Source of the DNA: Syngnathus acus
Lineage: Eukaryota; Chordata; Actinopteri; Syngnathiformes; Syngnathidae
DNA length: 64,000 nt
Direction of reading: 5' to 3'
Assembly: GCF_901709675.1 (NCBI RefSeq)
Contig: NC_051100.1
Coordinates: forward strand, 9,212,786-9,276,785
The notes beneath the pieces were generated by a model, which was given only the letters and a program-made list of their open reading frames with translations, ran no database searches and was not told the DNA's origin. This document shows, in pieces, positions 1 to 11,000 of the stretch (the first letter of the stretch is position 1; the number at the start of each line of letters is the position of its first letter). Both the position numbers and the translations under genes were made by a program.

Positions 1-1117
1 CTGGACTGACTAGAGATATTCATGAAGTCACAATGTGGTGTTCAGTGCAAGTATTCATTATGTGAAAGGCAAACTTGAATTAATGACTTGACTTTTTCCC
101 CTTCCTTTTTGTTAAAAGAGCATTTTGTTGTTTCTCCTCAGTTCCATCTTAAAAGGCCAGGAGAGTCATCCTCTGCTCTCTACGGTAAACTTTGTCCCAG
201 TTTCCTCAGCAGATGGGCAAAGCTTTTCTACAAAAAAAATATTCTTTGCAATCATTAAAATGAGCAAAACAAAAATAAGTGCAGGAGGTTCTGCACCCGC
301 TACAGTCATTTGTGAATAAAAAAAAAATAAAAAAAAAAATAATAAAATAAATCTTGGAAACTATTTTCATGTGTTTATTTTGACTATTTTAAAATGTCCA
401 TCTGTATAAACTGTAAAAGATTCCAGATGTTGCTTTTCTAGTTAAATTTGATGACTGTATACATTTGACATGACTATTACTACCTACTGTCTAGGGATGA
501 AATTGTGCGCACTGTTCCGTGCCCCATAGTGATTCCTGCTGGGTGCATTTTGAATACCCACTTACATAGTTCCTTGCTTGCAAAAGGAATTTAAGGTCAA
601 GGTGAAAGATAGTGCTACACCACATTAAATATTATTTACTTGTTGGGAAGTGCAACAGCCCTTGACACGACTATAATGAGAGCTTTCATATCGCACACAT
701 CCTGCTGTCATTGCAATGCTACATTAATCATTATCACCCAACCAAGTTGTCATCAAATTTTTGGAATTGATCTCCCTCCTTCAGTAATCCTTGGGAGGGT
801 CACATTCCCTTGCAGTAAGTCATTTTCCCCTATAAATAGACATGAGACCTTTTTCAAGCTGATTCACATTGCTGCCATATTCTATTCTTTGTTCTGCACA
901 TGTGCAAAGAATCTATATCTAATTTGTTGTGACATGCCCTTTTTCTCCGTGTGTGTGTCTGAGTTATCTAAAGGTCACATGGTCCACAAAAAGGTGGCAT
1001 AAGGAAGTCGTCAATAGGAATCAATGGAGTATAACCCTCAGAGTATAATCCCGTAGTGCTAAACCATAAATGTATCAAATCATTATAAGGAATTCCATTT
1101 CCACATCTATTATCAAG
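1..1117. other. macrod2: Intron, unannotated
   Basis: AT-rich single-copy-looking sequence with an A-rich tract at 317-352. The 120-codon + frame at 640-1002 has no recognisable domain and is treated as chance. Confidence 0.6.
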
Positions 1118-1334
1118 CTACACCTAAATCTTGATTTTACGAGCACTTTGGGGTCCAGAATCGCGTGAACCCCAAAAGTCCATTGTATAGAAAGTCTTAT
1201 CTTTTTAGAAAGGCATGTGAGTGACTGTGTGGATAAGGTGCTTCCACGAACTTACCCCTTTCTGAATCAAAAACGATCCTAGCTATCTGTAATACAGCGT
1301 GCCTTTTTATTACACTTTTAAATTGGTCTCAGAA

Positions 1335-1420
1335 ATCCATCCATCCATCCATCCATCCATCCATCCATCCATCCATCCATCCATCCATCCATCCATCCAT
1401 CCATCCATCCATCCATCCAT
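1335..1420 (-). repeat. (ATCC)n microsatellite, about 21 units, at a SINE 3' end
   Basis: This is an uninterrupted ATCC/GGAT tetranucleotide array. It joins directly to SINE tail sequence at 1421, so it is best read as the expanded simple-repeat tail of that SINE, which lies on the minus strand as (GGAT)n. The frames it opens on both strands (Ile-His-Pro-Ser and Met-Asp-Gly-Trp repeats) are artefacts of the repeat. Confidence 0.95.
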
Positions 1421-1467
1421 ACCGCTTGTCCCCACGGAGGTCGCGGGCTTACTGGAACCTATCCCAG
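1421..1467 (-). mobile_element. 3' end fragment of a teleost SINE
   Basis: On the minus strand it reads CTGGGATAGGTTCCAG, then CCCGCGACC, then ACAAGCGGTATGGATGG. This is the usual 3' end of a dispersed teleost repeat (GGGATAGGCTCCAG...CGCGACCC...AAGCGG) that finishes in (ATGG)n. Only the last ~45 bases plus the tetranucleotide tail are present, consistent with 5' truncation. The same family occurs at 22243-22521 and 45643-45731. Confidence 0.75.
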
Positions 1468-1590
1468 TGGTCAAAATACTACTTGAAAATGAATTTATGA
1501 TAACAATTGGGGTCCATGACCAAAATGCTTTAGATAGAAAGTCACGTAGGATCAAAGCGAGTAAATTCGGGATTTAGGTGTATCTATACC

Positions 1591-2271
1591 GTTTTCACAT
1601 TTCATAAAGAAAAGTCTATCGAAATCCTCAGGAAATGATGCCTCTCAACTTTTAAATAAAATAACCTTGCCCCGACTCCAACCATTGTGCGTCCAGGTTG
1701 TCGGCCTCTACACACAAGCAATGATATTTTCTAATGGCAATTGCAAAGTTGCAATTTTGAGAACTGAGTCTGAAAGCTTTCTGAAAATGGCTATTCAAAT
1801 TCCAACAATGGCACCATAAGAAGACATCAGAAGGCCAACAAGCACAAAGCATCTGCTCACTCAATCTGTCTTATTCCAGACATTCAAATACACACTAAGG
1901 CACATAAGCTCCAAAAATTTGTCAACACTTTTGTTCATCATGACTGATATGAATTTTTTGAGGCCGATTCAGATGTAATCATGGGGAAATAAAATCCCGA
2001 TTTATTTTAAGAATACATACCGAATGTAGTAACTCGTTTTTAGTTATTTCCAACAAATATTTGATCTAAAGATATTTCATTTGATTATTTTACGCTTTGC
2101 CCTTAACGGTCAACACAAGCATATTGCAGCAGGCACAACTCTAGTTCCTATATAAAACAGACTTTCCAGAAAAATAAATATAATTTTCTAACAGCGCTGC
2201 CTAGCATAGTTTTGCCAAGGCTATTAACATAATTCTTTGGATTGAAAAGAAATCTTCAGTGTCAGTATGAC
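1591..2271. other. macrod2: Intron, unannotated
   Basis: I see no repeat family, RNA gene or convincing exon here. Confidence 0.6.
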
Positions 2272-2273
2272 TA

Positions 2274-3159
2274 CCGTTTTTTCCCGTGTATAATGCGCCC
2301 CCATGTATAATACGCACCCTAAAAATGGCATGTTGATGCTGGAAAAAAGCCTGTACCCATGTATAATACGCACCCAATTTTTTTTTTTTTTTTGCTTTTT
2401 TTTTTTTTTTTTTTTTTTTTAAGTCCCAATGATCGTCACACACGCAGGGAGGCAATGGGTCCCATTTTTATAGTCTTTGGTATGGTCTTAACTAGGCTGG
2501 ATGTATTTTTTTTTTGTTGGCGTTGATTTCTCCGACTGCCCGTAAAGGCACCACCGCGATCAGATGAAAAGAGAGGAAAGTGACGTGCGGACATGTGAAA
2601 AAGGCGGCTCTGTATGGGAGAGACGTTGAAGAGGAATAAAAACACCCTTGGAAACCAAAACTTGCCCCTCGTCGTGACTCGGAGCCGCAACAAATGTTTC
2701 GGATTTGTGTAGGGTACATTGTGACAGCAAACGAGCAGGTGATCGAGCAAGCGTCTGATACGAGAGCATTGCGTTCGTATGGAGCGTGTTTGAAGTGAAC
2801 AGCAGAGACGAAAGGAACATGGCAAAGTGTTGTGAAATAAAATATTACCTGTAATACGCATTTTGTTATTTGCTGATTGTATTAAACTATCACATTCATT
2901 GTCAGTCAAGAAGAGAAGAGGACTATTATCCCTTCTTTGACGAAATGACCAGAGCACAGTACAAACACACTATTGTCGGTCAGTCCTGTTGTTGGTTTTG
3001 TTGTACCATGATTTTCTTAAAAAAAAAAAAAAAAAAAAATTTAAAAAAAAAAATTTAAAAAAAAAAATTAAAAAAATTTGTACCCATGTATAATGCGCAC
3101 CCCAGATTTTAGGACAATAAATTAGTTAAATTTTGCGCATTATACACGGAAAAAAACGG
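2274..3159. mobile_element. Non-autonomous DNA transposon, 886 bp, TA target sites
   Basis: The left end CCGTTTTTTCCCGTGTATAA (then TGCGC) is matched in inverted orientation by the right end, GCGCATTATACACGG followed by an A run and CGG. TA flanks both sides (2272-2273 and 3160-3161), as expected for Tc1/mariner/pogo-type insertion. CCATGTATAATRCGCACCC recurs at about 2300, 2356 and 3084 as subterminal repeats. Long T and A runs (2379-2420 and 3019-3075) lie just inside the ends. The ~600 bp middle is more GC-rich. It carries open frames on the minus strand (2436-2957, 173 codons), but I recognise no transposase motif. Confidence 0.82.
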
Positions 3160-4465
3160 TAATAGTTTGAACATTATAAATCAAAAATAGATAAAAATGC
3201 ATAGCCTATTAAGCTGATCGGTTATTAAATTACAAGTTCATTCCAAGAGTGAGTGACTTTTGTTTTGAAAAGTTAAACATCCCTGCACCATTGAAGAATG
3301 AAATTAAATGCAAAACAAGAGCTTTATTTTAAAAAGGAAAAAAAAAAGTGGATTAGAAATATAAAAGAATCCAGGTTTCAATTTCGACTAAGTGTTAATG
3401 GGGAATAAAAACATGTATTAAACTTTGATACAGAAGATTATTTGCAAATTACATCATTAAGTCTAAAGACTCCATCATGTCATGCTCTTAGCATTCTATT
3501 GTTATTCTAAACGACTGTCAGTCATAGCACACGGTCAGGAATAAAGTGAAGATTTTGCAGATTCATTTATACTGGTTTACAAAACAAATCAATAAACAAG
3601 AGCCTGAGCAGTAGGATAGATGTTGTGTCATTAAATATGGCTGTCATTCTGTCTCTCCTTGCAATGATCCTGGCTAACAATCCTTTTCACTAGCAGTGAC
3701 CAGATTTGTATAATACTTAGTCTACAAACCATGAATGACAACGGGATTTGACAATTACTATAGTAAAACTACTTTGTCAGAACACTACCTAGCACAGATT
3801 GTGAATGTGTTGTGTAAAAAAAAAGTTGATTGATTTGTTGGCTTTTCAGAAATGTCAGAATTGTCTCTGAAATGTGACCATCTGGGCCACTTCAACCATC
3901 GCTGGAGTATTTTCTTCGACAGAGATTAATCCACTGTGTCATAATGGCGCAAACCCTGATTACGTATTAAAAGAACATTGGCCCATGTTGTTTTTCCACT
4001 TCACAACAGATGAGGTAAGAATACTAAAGTGAACTCTGGGCTCCACTTATCTGCAGACCTCATAGCCCTAATGTTTTTTTTTTTTATTATTAGCATGTTT
4101 TTATTGTATTCAGGAGCTACAAAAATATTTTATGGATTGATAGACCAGTGGTAGGACATTAAATTCTATTACAAGTATAGGATTCAATGGATTTAATATT
4201 AGCACTAAAAGGTGTATTTTACTGGTGGTAAAGACAATCCCATATGCCTTTACAATGTCATCATGGTATGGTTAGAAACACTAATGAATACGTGTATGTG
4301 GATTAAGATACAAGTTCACTGAGTCTCAGAATTAGCGTACTGTGCCGTTCTATGAAAAGTGATGGACAAGATCCACACAGATGATCAAATAAATACCTTC
4401 AGGCAGTTTCCTCTAATGGCAAGCTGTTAACAATTTTAACTTTGGTTGCTTCCGTTGCGCACAGC

Positions 4466-4494
4466 GCCGCCGAGTGCAAAGCAGCACCGGCGGC
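4466..4494. other. GC-rich hairpin
   Basis: GCCGCCGAGTGC at 4466-4477 pairs with GCACCGGCGGC at 4484-4494 across a six-base loop, with one bulged base. It stands out in AT-rich DNA and lies beside an open frame with coding-like character. Its function is unknown. Confidence 0.4.
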
Positions 4495-4495
4495 A

Positions 4496-4681
4496 TCAAG
4501 AACATGTCCACAGGCACCCTGTGTCAGTTGGCTGACCTACTTTATTCTCTGTGAGGTCTTGCAGCTCCCTCAAGAACTCCTCCACAACAAAGACAACCAT
4601 TTTGTCTTCATTAGACCCAGAAAATGTCACTGTGAGCTGTTTGGCTACAAACGATGTTGGTTTTATTTTCTGTGTGTTCAC
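4496..4681 (-). other. Unassigned coding-like open frame (possible pseudoexon or retrocopy)
   Basis: The minus strand holds a 61-codon frame with balanced composition. It includes IKPTSFVAKQLTVTFSG, then a hydrophobic, helix-like stretch MVVFVVEEFLRELQDL, and a stop at CTTGA. An in-frame TGA lies shortly upstream. A weak acceptor (CGTGAACACACAG) and a possible donor (AAA then GTAGGT) could define an exon of about 130 bp. I do not recognise the protein, and the frame does not match macrod2. It could equally be chance or an old transposon fragment. Confidence 0.2.
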
Positions 4682-7600
4682 GAGGTAAATTCCAAATCAG
4701 CTGAACAAATAAACAAATGAGGACTAGCTTGGGCTAATGAGCATGGCAGTCTGAGACAGAGGTGGCTCTGCACAAGGCATAAGAATTTGTGGCAATTAAT
4801 GGTTGGCTGTGACACTTTGCATCCGTCTGGTGCCTCCCCTATCTCTTTTCACATTCACACCATGCATCTGTGGATTTAAATCATTAATACATTTCAATTT
4901 AAATACAATTATAAACCATGATCAGTGATGGACTTTTAATTACGACTAATAACTGACCATCTGCCTGGTGGCCAAGGGGAGCCACGGAGGCACCCCAAAT
5001 GTTAAGCAGTGCAATGACATGTCTGTGTTAATTAAAAAGTCACATTCAAGTGACTCACCCATGCCAAGGGGCTTGGGGCGCGTTGGAATGATAATTGTGA
5101 CCCATAGACATGGGCTTCTTAGCTCGTCCCAGGTGATGATGGGGCAGGATCAGTTGCATCTGCTTTAACTCCTGGTGCATTACTGCAGCCCGCGGCAGAG
5201 GAAAAGCTATTGGTTCTAAAATATTATGGCAGGTCACAGAGCGGTATATGTAAACTACAATATGCATTACCGTTGATGAATACATCTATTAATTTGTTTA
5301 TGATGCTATAAAGTTGCCCCAATACAGGAATTCTTACACCCTGATAAAAATATATACATCGTGAAACATTTTTTTTAATTTTATTTTTCCTGTGGTATGT
5401 TCTTTGTTTTATTTAAAAATCCACATTTTATTTTTACCACACAATGAAATGAAAGAAATAATAAAAAAACAAAATTAAATGAGTTTATCTCAACTTGCGA
5501 GTGGAAGGAGGGGGGTGGATGGATTTCATATTTCCCAAGAATGAAATTGTAGTTTCTAAAGAGTTTGAAAAATAATTTAACACCAAAGCTTCCTTTGCTT
5601 AAGGGCATTTGCTCGACAACAGCCTCTTCTGTCAAACTCTTTGTACTTTGTGTTATCTTTTTAGACTCACTTTTTTTAGCCTCACTTCTGTATCTGTGCG
5701 AAGAGTCTCTCTGTGACTGAACCCTTTGCAGACAAACCCCCTAGCTATTTGTTTGAGTCTTTGTGGATGTAGGACCAGACTTGTGTTTCAGATAAATGCC
5801 AGATAAAAAAAAAAAAAAAAAGCTGTAAACTGGAGCAGCCGGGAAAGTTGGGGAGGAAATCATGTTTTTGCGATGACAGTGCGCAGCAAAATTTTAATTT
5901 TAACTGTCATGCTGTTCGAGTAATTAGCGTGATTGAAAACTACAGCATCCATGAATGTAGTCATCTCGTTACTTGCGCCTTCATCAAGGCTGCGCACTAG
6001 GTGGGAGAATGCTCCACCAAATCAGCGTGCACCATAATTACCTTCGCTACACACTACAACAGCCACCATCTGCACAAACACTTTGGACCTGCTCACAAGG
6101 TCAGAGCTGAGGGAATCATAATGATGTTGTTTACTTCTCTTCATTCTCTGTCTCTGACTGCATCTCATTTCCTTTACATGCTATACCTCTTTTTCCCCAA
6201 ACATTCAAGTAGGATGCAGCGGCCTGGGCTCTGTGGAAGTACTGAGAATGGGACTGAAGCAGCAGGAGACGAGCCAGGGGGTACGTTGCTCCAACATGTC
6301 TTTGACAGCCATGGCCAGATGGGCCCTAAGGGGGGCAAGGAGATATCTGCCTTTTGAAAGCCTCGCCATTGTCCATAGTTGCATCTTCATCGCTGTGGTT
6401 GTGAGCTTTATATTATAAGAGAACAAAGTGATGGGCTACATAGTATGACTTGTTAAAGACAGCTTACATTTATGATGGTCTCAGAGAAAAGCAAGCAGTA
6501 AAAAATTAACAGCGTTTTTTAAGGGAATTTATGTAAAGGCACAGAAAAGTGATTTGTAGCCTGGGTAAATTTCCGGATTAAGTTAATTATTTGTCGAATG
6601 GGTATCTCATTTATTTCCTTGACACGCAAGCATTTGCATTCTAATGAATGTGAGTATATTCCAATTGCAATCAATTGTAAATTAGGAACATTAGACACTG
6701 CATTTCTCAAAATTGATCTCTTTACAATTTTTCACAATAGTGCTGTCTGAATTAAATATGCCCATCCACAAATACAAAATAGAGTACAACCAGGGAATAC
6801 AAACCAAACATTTTTGTGTTCTAGCATGTTCAAAGCCTGGAAAGTCAACATTTGAGTACGAGTAGAAAGCTATGAGAATGAATGACGGTGAAGATCATAT
6901 GACAAAACAGACCTGGCACAAACTATTCTATCTTTCAGCATCAGTAATTTTGACAATTCTTTCATGAATAATTATCTTCCGGTCCATCACACACATTGAC
7001 TGCACCAGAGTCGTAAATCTAGGACACATCCTGAGGAAAGCAACAGCGCAAATCTTGTGGCATACAAGCTATTTATCCTGTTGCCACCATCACTGTGACA
7101 AACAGCTTCAGAGACAAATGTACATACCTGCAGGTCCCATTGTAATGACACACAGAAAAACACAGTGTTGAGTGATATTTTTAGACCTCTTGCTCCTTTG
7201 CTGGGCCAAACAGAGGGATTTGAGAGTGATTGGTCATCTTAATAATGCATTGTGTATTCTCCTGCTCTCCCAATGGGTGCAATGAAAAAGTACAAGCATG
7301 ATGGTGATGGGGTGCTTCATCACAAAAGTCTTTTCATGTTCACTTCACCTTATTGTGTCTAAGTGGTTTATGAGTGATATGTTGAGGACTAAGTTTTGAA
7401 TAGACAGGAACGGGAAAAGGCTCACTCAGTATAAATATCTAAAAAAGATAAATATTTAAGTTGATCTCATCCCATGTTTCTACAAAAAGAAAAAAGTGGG
7501 GTAGTCGATACAAATGCTCTGCTTTCAACTGAGGGCTGGACAAAGCACAGTGGAACCTGTAGTCAAGATTGTACGATTGGATATGGAATTCAGTGGATAT

Positions 7601-7722
7601 GTTCACAAATATTCATTGTAAAATGTATTTTATTCCACCTATTCACTGAGCTAAAGAAAATGTCCACATTGAAAACTAAACCAGATTAAAAATTATTTTA
7701 ATGCCGCAGTATGAGTTAATTA

Positions 7723-8132
7723 CCGTATTTTCCGGACTATAAGGCGCACTGGACTATAAGGCGCACCTTCAATGAATGGCCCATTTTAAAACTTTGTCCT
7801 TATATAAGGCGCACCGGACTATAAGGCGCACCATTAATGCATCATGTCAGATTTTTAAACCAAATCAAATCATTTTCCATTTTATCTTTTTTATTTCAAC
7901 TTCAGATGCAACAAATTACTTTAGAATCACAAAATAATGATCCATAGTCTTTTTGATTCATGATTCATAGTCTTCAGCAGGCCACTTATGATTGAATTCA
8001 TGACAATGCTTCGGGCCAGTTTCAATTTAGGAATTTGGTCCATATATAAGGCGCACCGGACTATAAGGCGCACTGCCGGCTTTTGAGAAAATTTTAGGGT
8101 TTTAGGTGCGCCTTATAGTCCGCAAAATACGG
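7723..8132. mobile_element. Non-autonomous DNA transposon, 410 bp, TA target sites
   Basis: The ends are near-perfect inverted repeats: left CCGTATTTTCCGGACTATAA (then GGCGCAC), right GTGCGCCTTATAGTCCGC followed by AAAATACGG. TA sits on both sides (7721-7722 and 8133-8134). GGACTATAAGGCGCAC recurs as direct subterminal copies near 7734, 7749 and 7818 on the left and near 8058 on the right. There is no coding capacity. It resembles the abundant vertebrate elements with CCGTATTTT ends. The well-kept ends suggest it is younger than the copy at 31948. Confidence 0.88.
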
Positions 8133-8134
8133 TA

Positions 8135-10883
8135 CATGAGGAAAAAAGAACATGATAGTGGACTATGAAAATGATGATGCATTATGATGCATTTCTTTTA
8201 GTTCATGTAATACAGTGCATGTCATAATTACCACAGAAGAACATACAGTGCCAGTAAAAGCTTGCACAGACCTCATCAGATGAGCATGTGAGTCGGTATG
8301 AAGCCATTAGGGTACCAGTTTGGAATAAGGATAAGGCCAAGGTTGCCATGTGAGAGTAGTTAATACATCTTTAATGTTTCTGCTTGAGTTGTCTAAGGAG
8401 GGGAAAATGGTTTCATACTTTCTCCTCATGCTATGGCACACATACAAAGAACCCTCATCTTACAGCTGTGAGGCAGACGTTGCCAAAATTGTACTCAATA
8501 ATTCTAGAGCTCAAATCTTGTCTGTATGTGAAATCCATATCAATCACGACCTGGTTGAAGGGCGTATGAAACATTTTATGGATTGAGATCCAATTCAAAT
8601 GTCATGTCAAGTTAAATGAAGCTAATCTCATTCATGAGCCAATCTCCATTAGAATTTATAGAATTTCAAAAGCCATATGTTGAAAAATAAAAGTGTGTGT
8701 ATAGTAATTTGTAATTGGGCTGGAGATATGAAATGTGCTCGTGGGAGAAACATTTCACTGGGGTTTGTGAGAGGATAAAGTTTAAAAGTTTAAAAAGGTT
8801 CACTCCAAACTGCTAGCCTATGTTCTCTGACATGACAGAGCAGATACTAAACAAGCCTTATGCGTGTCCATTACATCTACCCTCCAGAGCAGTGAGGATA
8901 TGTAGTCCCTAAAAACAATCACATTAAACTGTCACGGAGGATTATCACATTTCTAACTTATGCAAAGAACTGAATATGGTATTTTCTATTGTGCATGCAA
9001 CAAGTACAGCATTAAAAACAGAATTTGTTTGAACCCTGTAAAGAAAGAGCTCTGAAAAACACACGTGTGCTTCAGTGAAAAGTAATCAATTTTCTCTTGC
9101 ACGAACCAAATTAGGTTTTACAGCGGGATGTTTTGTTGGAGATGCTGATCTGCTGCTTACAGTAAGCCTTCATTCAATTATGTAGTATCTCTGTCATTCA
9201 TTAGCTAAGATCTCATTACAAGACATGAAAACAAACAAATCTCCAAATTGTGCACGGATTATATAATGCTAAAAGACAGAAAGAATCACAATGCAAATAC
9301 CGAAGACTGAATATTATTGTTTAAGTCTTACATAAGACGATTTGAGTACCATATAATCGGTCTGGTATTCAACATAATTGATTAGCATGAAACATCTAAG
9401 CGCACAATCCAACTTTTAAATTTAGAAAACATGTTTTTCTCCCGATGGAAATAGAAAAATATCACAAGAGTCAAACTGATGTAATAATACTCCACATACA
9501 CTTAAAGTGGACTGTCAATGGTTCTTGTAAAGAAAAACCAGCACAACACCGGTTTGTGCATTTCACATTTAACTTGATGCAACGTGTTGGTAGCTTCGAC
9601 AGATTCAAAAGTTCCTTGATACCAAGTAAACTTGTCATATAGGCTCGCTGTTAAATTTGTTGAACATTATATTAGCTTCTTGTTTTACCTGAAAGACAAT
9701 TTCTACCTTTTTATCCTGGCAAGCCTTCTATTTATCGCTGATGAAGGACCCCGTAGAAATGCTATTTAGCCATGTTTGCCATCTAGTGGTAAAAGGTGTT
9801 ATTACTACTTAAAACTGATCAGTTTTAGAATTTTCCAAGATTAGTCGATGAAACATGAACTGCAGTTGACCATTCCTGGTAACAATGTGTGCATAAAAAA
9901 TCTTCAACATAACCTTTTTTGCTCAATCAACCTTCAACTGCAGCAGGAAATGACCAAAGGCAAATCCAACCAATAAAATTAGGCATCACATATGGTCTTT
10001 ATTATCTGAATGAGATTACAGTATGTCACTGATGTACATATAAATATTAAACAATATGGTTTCATGAATGCAGAGCAAAGATTTAGCGCTAAACAGTTAT
10101 TGTTCACTGCAATGATAGCAGTGGCGTCATGCATCCCAGCAAGGGCGACACGAGCACAGAAGGAGAGCGTGTCAAAGAGCATGTAGTCTGGGTTATGTCT
10201 GTGCTACACTATGCATCATCCTGTTAGCCAGGTGAATACAACATGCTAATACCCTGAGGAAAACACTTAGAGGGGGGACACGTGTGGTAGAATGAAAAAT
10301 TCAATATCCGGGAGTCACATTGTGAGACTACACAACTGCACGTGGCCACAGCCATGCTAACAATGGACAAACATGACGGATGAAGCAGAGAATAATTAAA
10401 ATTCCGTGGAAATATTAATAACAAAAGCGGACCTGTCAGAACAGGATCTGATGTCTGCCCACAGAGGAGAAAAAAAAAAAACTGGGCCATGTTGGCAGCT
10501 GTTGACAACTTGGTAGAGCCTTGCATCAATGTGTGTGCGTGTGCATATGTGCGCGCACACGTGTGCCACGGCCAGACTTGAGCTGTCAAAGCTTTGGAAG
10601 CTTGGAAGAGGAGGAAAAAAAATGCACTGCTAGATAATGTCACTCAGTCTTGGTATATAGGAGGGGCGGCTTCAGGACTGGCTGGAATATATGAATATGT
10701 TATATTTAAGCTCTGTGGTGAGTGATGTACAATAATGTACCTGTTGCCCATCATACACATATCCTCTCCAGTAATGAACAAACAGACTAGACGCTGTACA
10801 TTGGACAACAGTGCTGGACAAAGCTTTTATCAACCGGAAATTATTTGATCAAAATCCAGGATAGTGCATGATGTTTCTCTATA
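8135..10883. other. macrod2: Intron with no recognised gene
   Basis: AT-rich unannotated DNA. A short alternating purine-pyrimidine stretch at 10531-10566 (TGTGTGCGTGTGCATATGTG then CGCGCACACG) is the only simple-sequence feature. Confidence 0.55.
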
Positions 10884-11000
10884 CTAGGGGTGCCCAAGTG
10901 CAATCCTCTGGAGTCCCTATTTGATCATTACAATCAGGTGTGTTGTACGAGGGATGCATCTGAAACGGGGCTCTCGAAGACCGGACCCAGACATTCCTGC
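10884..11000. mobile_element. Foldback-type dispersed repeat remnant
   Basis: It begins CTAGGGGTGCCCAAG and ends GGGGCTCTCGAAGACCGG. In the middle is GATCATTACAATCAGGTGTG then TTGTACGAGGGATGCATCTG. In teleost genomes this family is a palindromic element whose two ends are both versions of GGGGTGCCCAACTCCGGTCC...CGAGAGCCCC. Here the arms are shortened and diverged. Family placement is from memory. Confidence 0.6.

Larger units (their letters stand above)
1118..1582. mobile_element. Possible inverted-repeat element, interrupted by a SINE tail
   Basis: About 32 bases at 1118-1151 (including CTACACCTAAATCTTGATTTTACGAG) recur in inverted orientation at 1551-1582 (GCGAGTAAATTCGGGATTTAGGTGTA on the + strand) with several mismatches and small gaps. 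The interior holds a small stem-loop, CTTTGGGGT at 1146-1154 pairing with ACCCCAAAAG at 1169-1178, and a SINE tail at 1335-1467. I do not recognise the family and see no clear target-site duplication. It may be a decayed DNA transposon. Confidence 0.35.
3162..7720. other. macrod2: Intron with no recognised gene
   Basis: Apart from the open frame and hairpin near 4466-4681 and short A or T runs (4074-4085, 5805-5821), nothing is recognised. The block at 6000-6420 has overlapping short frames on both strands but no domain or paired splice sites. Confidence 0.55.

Noticed and set aside
1215-1250. Minus-strand LIHTV as the macrod2 exon after 40247
   Set aside because: Neither the following GPIA residues nor the preceding acceptor and tyrosine codon are present, and the frame is not supported.
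1335-1420. CRISPR-like array
   Set aside because: It is a simple tetranucleotide repeat with no spacers, and the DNA is vertebrate.
1299-1577. 92- and 81-codon frames of Ile-His-Pro-Ser and Met-Asp-Gly-Trp repeats
   Set aside because: They are created by the (ATCC)n array and flanking SINE tail.
2436-2957. 173-codon minus-strand frame as a transposase
   Set aside because: It lies in the 886 bp terminal-repeat element, but no DDE or DNA-binding motif is visible and three overlapping frames are open. It is listed only as part of the element.
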